Assembly (NCBI GenBank): GCA_051294375.1
Contig: JBJCIZ010000028.1
Location: 992,437-1,056,436, forward strand
DNA length: 64,000 bases
Source: Paraspadella gotoi
Lineage: Eukaryota > Chaetognatha
Direction of reading: 5' to 3'
Translations under genes and position numbers: made by a program
Notes under the pieces: model-generated
What the model saw: only the letters and a program-made list of their open reading frames with translations
Told to the model about the DNA's origin: nothing
The model's database searches: none
Shown here: positions 59,866 to 64,000 of the stretch, piece by piece
Position numbering within the stretch: the stretch's first letter is position 1
Layout of the letters: every line of letters starts with the position of its first letter

Positions 59866-60386
59866 TATACAAATTTAAAAAAAAAATCATTTGTCATCTT
59901 TTATCCTTCCGTCCAGACGGCCTCTCCTACACCCCTCGGACGAGTCCCCATGGCATCCAGCGACTTCTCCACTCGATGTTATTCTTACGCGGAGAAAGAG
60001 AAACGACTTCGATCCTCCACTCTTTTTCTCTCCTCGAGGAAGATCGAGAGTAAATTACATTTTCTTTTCTTTGGAGGGGGTGGGGGTGGGGCTGTGTCGG
60101 GGGCTGTGTTCGGTTTGGTCAAAGATGATTTCCACCCCCCCCCGCGTGACCCGCGTTCCATTTTTATCGACAGTGTTTTGATTTTTTTTTCTTTCTTAAT
60201 TTCGATTGACAATTTTTTAGGTAATTTAAGTATTTATTAATTGAGTCCTTTAGTAGAAATCAAAACTTTAGTCTTGAAGTCTACTTTTTGGTAAAAAAAG
60301 AATTTTTACAAAAAGTTTGATTTTTATGCTTTTATTATTGCTTTTAAAATTACAATATTACTATATAATGATAAAACAAATTCTGA

Positions 60387-61403
60387 TATCGGTCCGCCTC
60401 GCCACGAAATGCCCTTGTTTCGCGCTAGTCGATAGATCGCGCGTTTATCAGAGTAAGAAAAAACCGAAACAAAATAACATCGATAGATGAAAAAAAGAAA
60501 ATTCCAGGGGGAAGCCGTCACGTGACCGCCTCGACCAATGGGAGCCCGGCAATCCAAGCCGGCTCCCTCCCTCATCCGGGAATAACGAAACGCCTCAATT
60601 CTTTTTTCGCGCTCATCTAGTTCGGTTGTTTCCTTACTTGATTTCTGCGTTTTTCTTTGGATCTTTTCACGATTTTCTCATATTTTCTACGTCGAAAACC
60701 CGCTCATTGGAAGTCATCAAAGTAGAGACGAACGTTCGGACAGGAGTCTAACAGCCGAAAACGTTTCGGACAGGTCTCTCAAACGTAGAGAGGACTGGAG
60801 ATCCCTGGGGGCTCGAGAGGTTCAAAAGAGACCGAGCGGTCTCGCCCCCGCCAGCCTGCCCACGACACCGGCCTTCTCCCCCTTTTACCGTGGTTTTCGG
60901 CAGCCCGATTCCGTCGGTTTAGGGACCGGCCGTACCAACCGACACTTTCCGTTGCACCGGCCGAGCGGTGGGGCTTCGTCCGAGGCGCCCTCTCTCGCTG
61001 CTCTCGGACCAATGGCGGCCGGTCTGGTCATCCCCCACTGCTCGGATACGTGACCAGAGGATGGAGTCTGTCCTTACGACGATGGCTTTCGTCACTGAAC
61101 AGCTTTAGGAAGGTTTTCGACGAATTTCGCCGCCGAGTCTTCAGCGGCGATTCGACGCTTTGGGCGGTGAGTTTTTTTCCCGCCAGAGGGGTAGTGGGGT
61201 TTTAGCTCGTTTTTCAAACCGCCTCGCTCCCTCTTTTTTGTTTCTCCCTTTATTTCTTTCTTTCTTTTTTTCGAATTATTCGAATTTTGAATTTTTAGAT
61301 TTTTTATTTCGTCGGATTCGATCGAAATATTTTTGTTGAAATAAAACCCGCTTTTCCCTTGCAGCTCTTGGCATTGGGGATTTCGTGGCGAGGCGGATCG
61401 ATA
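60387..61403. mobile_element. 1.0-kb segment bounded by inverted repeats
   Basis: The left end TATCGGTCCGCCTCGCCACG plus AAAT recurs inverted at 61379-61403 (one mismatch). GC-rich interior with no recognisable protein. The same end sequence starts again at 61439 in direct orientation, leading into the retroelement, so this may be a terminal region of the DIRS-like element or a separate element. Confidence 0.55.
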
Positions 61404-61458
61404 TAGAATTTTTAATTCCTTTATGGAATATAATTCTATATCGGTCCGCCTCGCCACG
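61384..61458. repeat. 27-bp perfect-looking hairpin
   Basis: Arms 61384-61410 (CGTGGCGAGGCGGATCGATA plus TAGAATT) and 61432-61458 are inverse with one mismatch, around a 21-base AT-rich loop. It is made by two element ends meeting head to head. Confidence 0.85.
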
Positions 61459-64000
61459 ATCCCACGCGCCCCCTTGTTTGTTCCTACCATTGTTTTTTTT
61501 CGTTAGCTTGGGCGTGGCTCTAGGAAAAGGGGGTTGGGAGAAGGAGGGGGGGGGGGTCGGGAGTTTTTTCCGGTTTAATTCTCGCGCTAATTTGTTTACG
61601 CTTACATTTTTTTTACATGTGACGTTCTGTAATCGGTCCGGTTTTTACTCTCCACTTACGCTTCGCCTCGTTTGACGACTCGATCCCTTCCATGCTGTTT
61701 CGACTCCAGTTAGGCGGCTCCCCCCTCAGTTCGGGCGCCCGCCTTACGCGACCCGTCACCACGTCTCAGCCTCTACCCAGCGTCACGATCCCACACAGTG
61801 CCGGAATCCCGGTACGCAGTACTCCTCCATTTCGGCGGAGGAGGGAGAAGTTTGTCTTCGGATGCCGTACGTCGCGGTTTCGACGGCTCCCTGCCCTCAC
61901 AGCAGGCGACGCCGGTTTCCAGGTTCGTTTGGTGGCTTTTTTTCTTGCAGCGCTTCGGGGAAGTCGGTGCTTCCTCACGGCCGACTGGAACTCGCTGGGC
62001 ACGCCCAGGGATCGCTGTATACGCCACCTTGGATCGACGTCGCTTCTCCTCGGAGTTCTACCGCTCCCGAACGCCGGACACGCTGCCTCATCCGCTCTAT
62101 TTCGAGTCGGCGTTTTTCCAACAAGAAATACGCGGCTTCTCTCCGCTTCCCCTTTTCGCGTGCGATGCAGCGATAGAAACGGCGCTACGCGCATGCCATC
62201 CTTTAACAGCTGTCGATGGCTGCACGGAATCAAAGGAGGCTCTCCGTTCCGGCTCTCCAGAAATGGAGGTCAGCGCTGATGCGTTGACGCCCTTGGGCGC
62301 CACCGCTTCGCCGACGCGGCCTATTTTCAAGCGGCGTCCCTCAAACCTTTCGGTCGGCGAGTTCCGCCCGCCAGTTTCCCGCTGTGGGCGCCGCAAGGAT
62401 CTCTCGCGCCACGCTTCTCGCTCGCGCCCACCGCATCTTCCTTTTTGGTTATCCAGGAGCGCAGGTGGAGTCGGCGCTCAACTTGACGCCTTCTACGAAA
62501 CAGTCGCTCCGCGCAAACCGCTGCCGACAAGCGCCCTCGGTTTCCCGCTCGAACAGTCTTTCCTTCAAGCGCAGTGGACAAAGAAGTCTGTTCCCCGCAA
62601 ACGTCGGCGAGTCTGGGAAAGGGCCGGGACTCGCGTCCGCGCGAATGACTCGAAAACGCCTTCCCTCCGCGTCGCCGCCAGTCGTCCGGACCGCCCAGGT
62701 TTTAGGCCTGGATCGCCCATGGACGTCGAGTCTCGACACCGGACTTCTTCACGCCGGCGCTTCCTTCCGGAAGCCCCCGTCGGAGGTCTCTTCGTCTCTT
62801 TCAAGAGGACGAAGCTCCGGTTGGCAGACGTCACCCATTATCGAAACTTCTCGGGGATGCCATCTCGAGGGGCGAAGCAGTTCCAGCACGCTTCCTTTCC
62901 TCTCGGACGATGACACACATCTTTGGGGACCGAGACGCCTTGGTTCCGACGCGGAGATTGCGGCGGTTTGGAGAAAGAACGCCTTCGAGGTAGTCCCGGT
63001 TTTCTCCGGCTTTCTTTTCCAAGCTTTCCTCGTTACGATAGTAAGATGGACAGGCTTGGCGCCGATTTTGAACTTTAAAAAGGCCAATTTCTCGTTCCCT
63101 TCGCCGCCTTATTTCCGGAATGGAAGGAGCCCCGGACGTTCGCAAGGATGTCTTCGACGAGGGTTTGGGGTGCCTCGATAGCACCTTCGAGATGCTTATC
63201 TCCATCTTCCGATCCACGAGGATCGTCGGATTTTTTGCCGCTTCATTGGAAGGGCCGCATCTCGAAGTCCTTCCATTCGGACCTCTCGACAGGCCCTTGG
63301 CTTTTCACCAAGTTGACGAGACCCTTCGTGCAAGTGGCTCGCCAACAGGGGATTCGATTGCTCTTTATTTAGTCCGACATCTTTGATCCTGGGATCTTCG
63401 GCGGACGATTGTCGACGAGCCACTCGTGTTAGGCGGTGTTGTGCTATCTCAAAGGAGGCGTTGGGTTCCATTCATCCACCTTCAGAGGTCGAGCCTGCCT
63501 CCATCTCAGAGATTCGATCTCCTCGTTTCGCTTGCGGAGACACCTCTTCCCATTCCCATCTGCGCTCCCGGAGATGAAGATTTTCGACTCTTCGCTCTCT
63601 TCGCGGATGAAATCTCGTCATACGTCGTCACCACTGTGCCCGTCAAGCCTTCAGCTTCTAGCCTTTCGACGGCGGCGTCTTGGCAGTTCGCTGCTGCGTT
63701 GCCGGTCTCTCGAGGATTCAACGAGACGTCAATCGCCGTCCTACAGTCGGAGAAGGATTCTCGACCGCGTCGTTTCCTCTTGCCGCGCGATGGAAGGAGC
63801 TGCGGTGGATCGCAGCCCTTTCTTCTCCAGACCAGTGCTTCAGCCTCCGATCCGAGACCTCCTCCCGGAGGGTTCGCAACGCCTGGACGGTGACAGACGG
63901 ATGCTTCGTCGCCAGGGATAGAGTTTCTCCTTCAGGCCAGCTGTTCGAAGGGAAAACCTGGTCGACTGCGGATGTTCCCTCTCCTTTTCAATGCTGACGG
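61439..64000 (+). mobile_element. DIRS-like retrotransposon, frameshifted, cut by window end
   Basis: Frames on the + strand, alternating because of frequent single-base indels, carry reverse transcriptase blocks: EIAAVWRKNAFEVVPVFSGF and PILNFKKAN (about 62957-63085), LRDAYLHLPIHED (about 63191), LPFG then LSTGPWLFTKLTRPF (about 63270-63325), a degenerate active-site box before ILGSSADDCRRAT (about 63390) and PPSQRFDLL (about 63505). An RNase H-like VTDGCFVARD is near 63885. LPFGLSTGPW-FTK and PSQRF-FLG are typical of DIRS and Ngaro reverse transcriptases. The tyrosine recombinase that defines the order would lie beyond the window. The upstream 1.3 kb (61692-62780) is open in several frames and may be a gag relic. 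Confidence 0.7.

Larger units (their letters stand above)
58385..60049 (+). pseudogene. GBA1: glucocerebrosidase-like gene, 5' part, frameshifted
   Basis: Clean exons 58385-58497 (signal peptide FSLFGTLGAWLLILLSTLY), 58589-58687 (GYSSVYCLCNATFCD, the cysteine-rich GBA1 N-terminus) and 58976-59123 (ending RVNASQKFQ, as in the family QKFQ). The next coding block, about 59235-59362, contains FGGAFTDA and INIRSLGNVTRE in different frames. Exon 59917-60049 has DGLSYT in one frame, VPMASSDFSTRCYSYAE in another and FSLLEEDRE in a third. At least four single-base indels are therefore needed. The catalytic glutamate domains are absent: retroelement sequence begins 340 bases later. Either a truncated pseudogene or a poorly polished gene split by a very long insertion. 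GBA1 is the lysosomal beta-glucosidase for glucosylceramide (GH30). Confidence 0.8.

Noticed and set aside
61692-62279. Overlapping 195- and 371-codon ORFs as a host gene
   Set aside because: Arginine/serine-rich in all three frames, no exon structure, and directly upstream of reverse transcriptase fragments; more likely the decayed 5' part of the retroelement.

Overview
This is a gene-dense, intron-rich eukaryotic window, almost certainly from an invertebrate animal. It carries an animal-type gene set (MLLT10/AF10, TRAF7, HAUS4, cereblon, GBA1) with canonical GT-AG introns, GC-rich exons and AT-rich introns. The compact introns and 340-960 bp intergenic gaps would suit a small-genome early-branching animal such as a homoscleromorph sponge. 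That last guess is weak.

Seventeen genes, complete or partial, were identified by reading exons in frame across splice sites. All are on the + strand: RAMAC-like 1 (cut by the window start), RAMAC-like 2, MLLT10/AF10, HAUS4, CRBN, COQ7, ACADS, CYC1, AHSA1, BCKDHA, TRAF7, an ethanolamine kinase, ERH, three tandem RDH-type short-chain dehydrogenases, and a damaged GBA1-like gene. COQ7, ACADS, CYC1 and BCKDHA, four mitochondrial genes whose products make, feed or drain the ubiquinone pool, lie within 16 kb with only AHSA1 between them. The unbroken co-orientation and short spacers raise the possibility of polycistronic transcription, which only transcript data can settle.

Mobile DNA lies in introns, spacers and the right end. 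There is a 2.0 kb transposon with long inverted repeats and an 8-bp target duplication in TRAF7 intron 1, a 482-bp palindromic MITE after MLLT10, a pair of tRNA-derived SINEs, three copies of an unknown interspersed repeat, a small inverted-repeat element in AHSA1, LINE debris in HAUS4, and a frameshifted DIRS-like retroelement from about 60.4 kb to the window end.

Two genome-scale signatures stand out. An approximately 20-bp motif built on the octamer ATGCAAAT recurs in at least 18 introns. GA-rich runs abut splice donors while CT-rich runs abut acceptors. The SDR cluster combines real paralogue divergence (each paralogue lacks part of the catalytic tetrad) with apparent assembly damage: a 25-N gap flanked by a near-identical 2-kb duplication whose left copy carries 1-bp indels, and an 11-N gap in the third gene.
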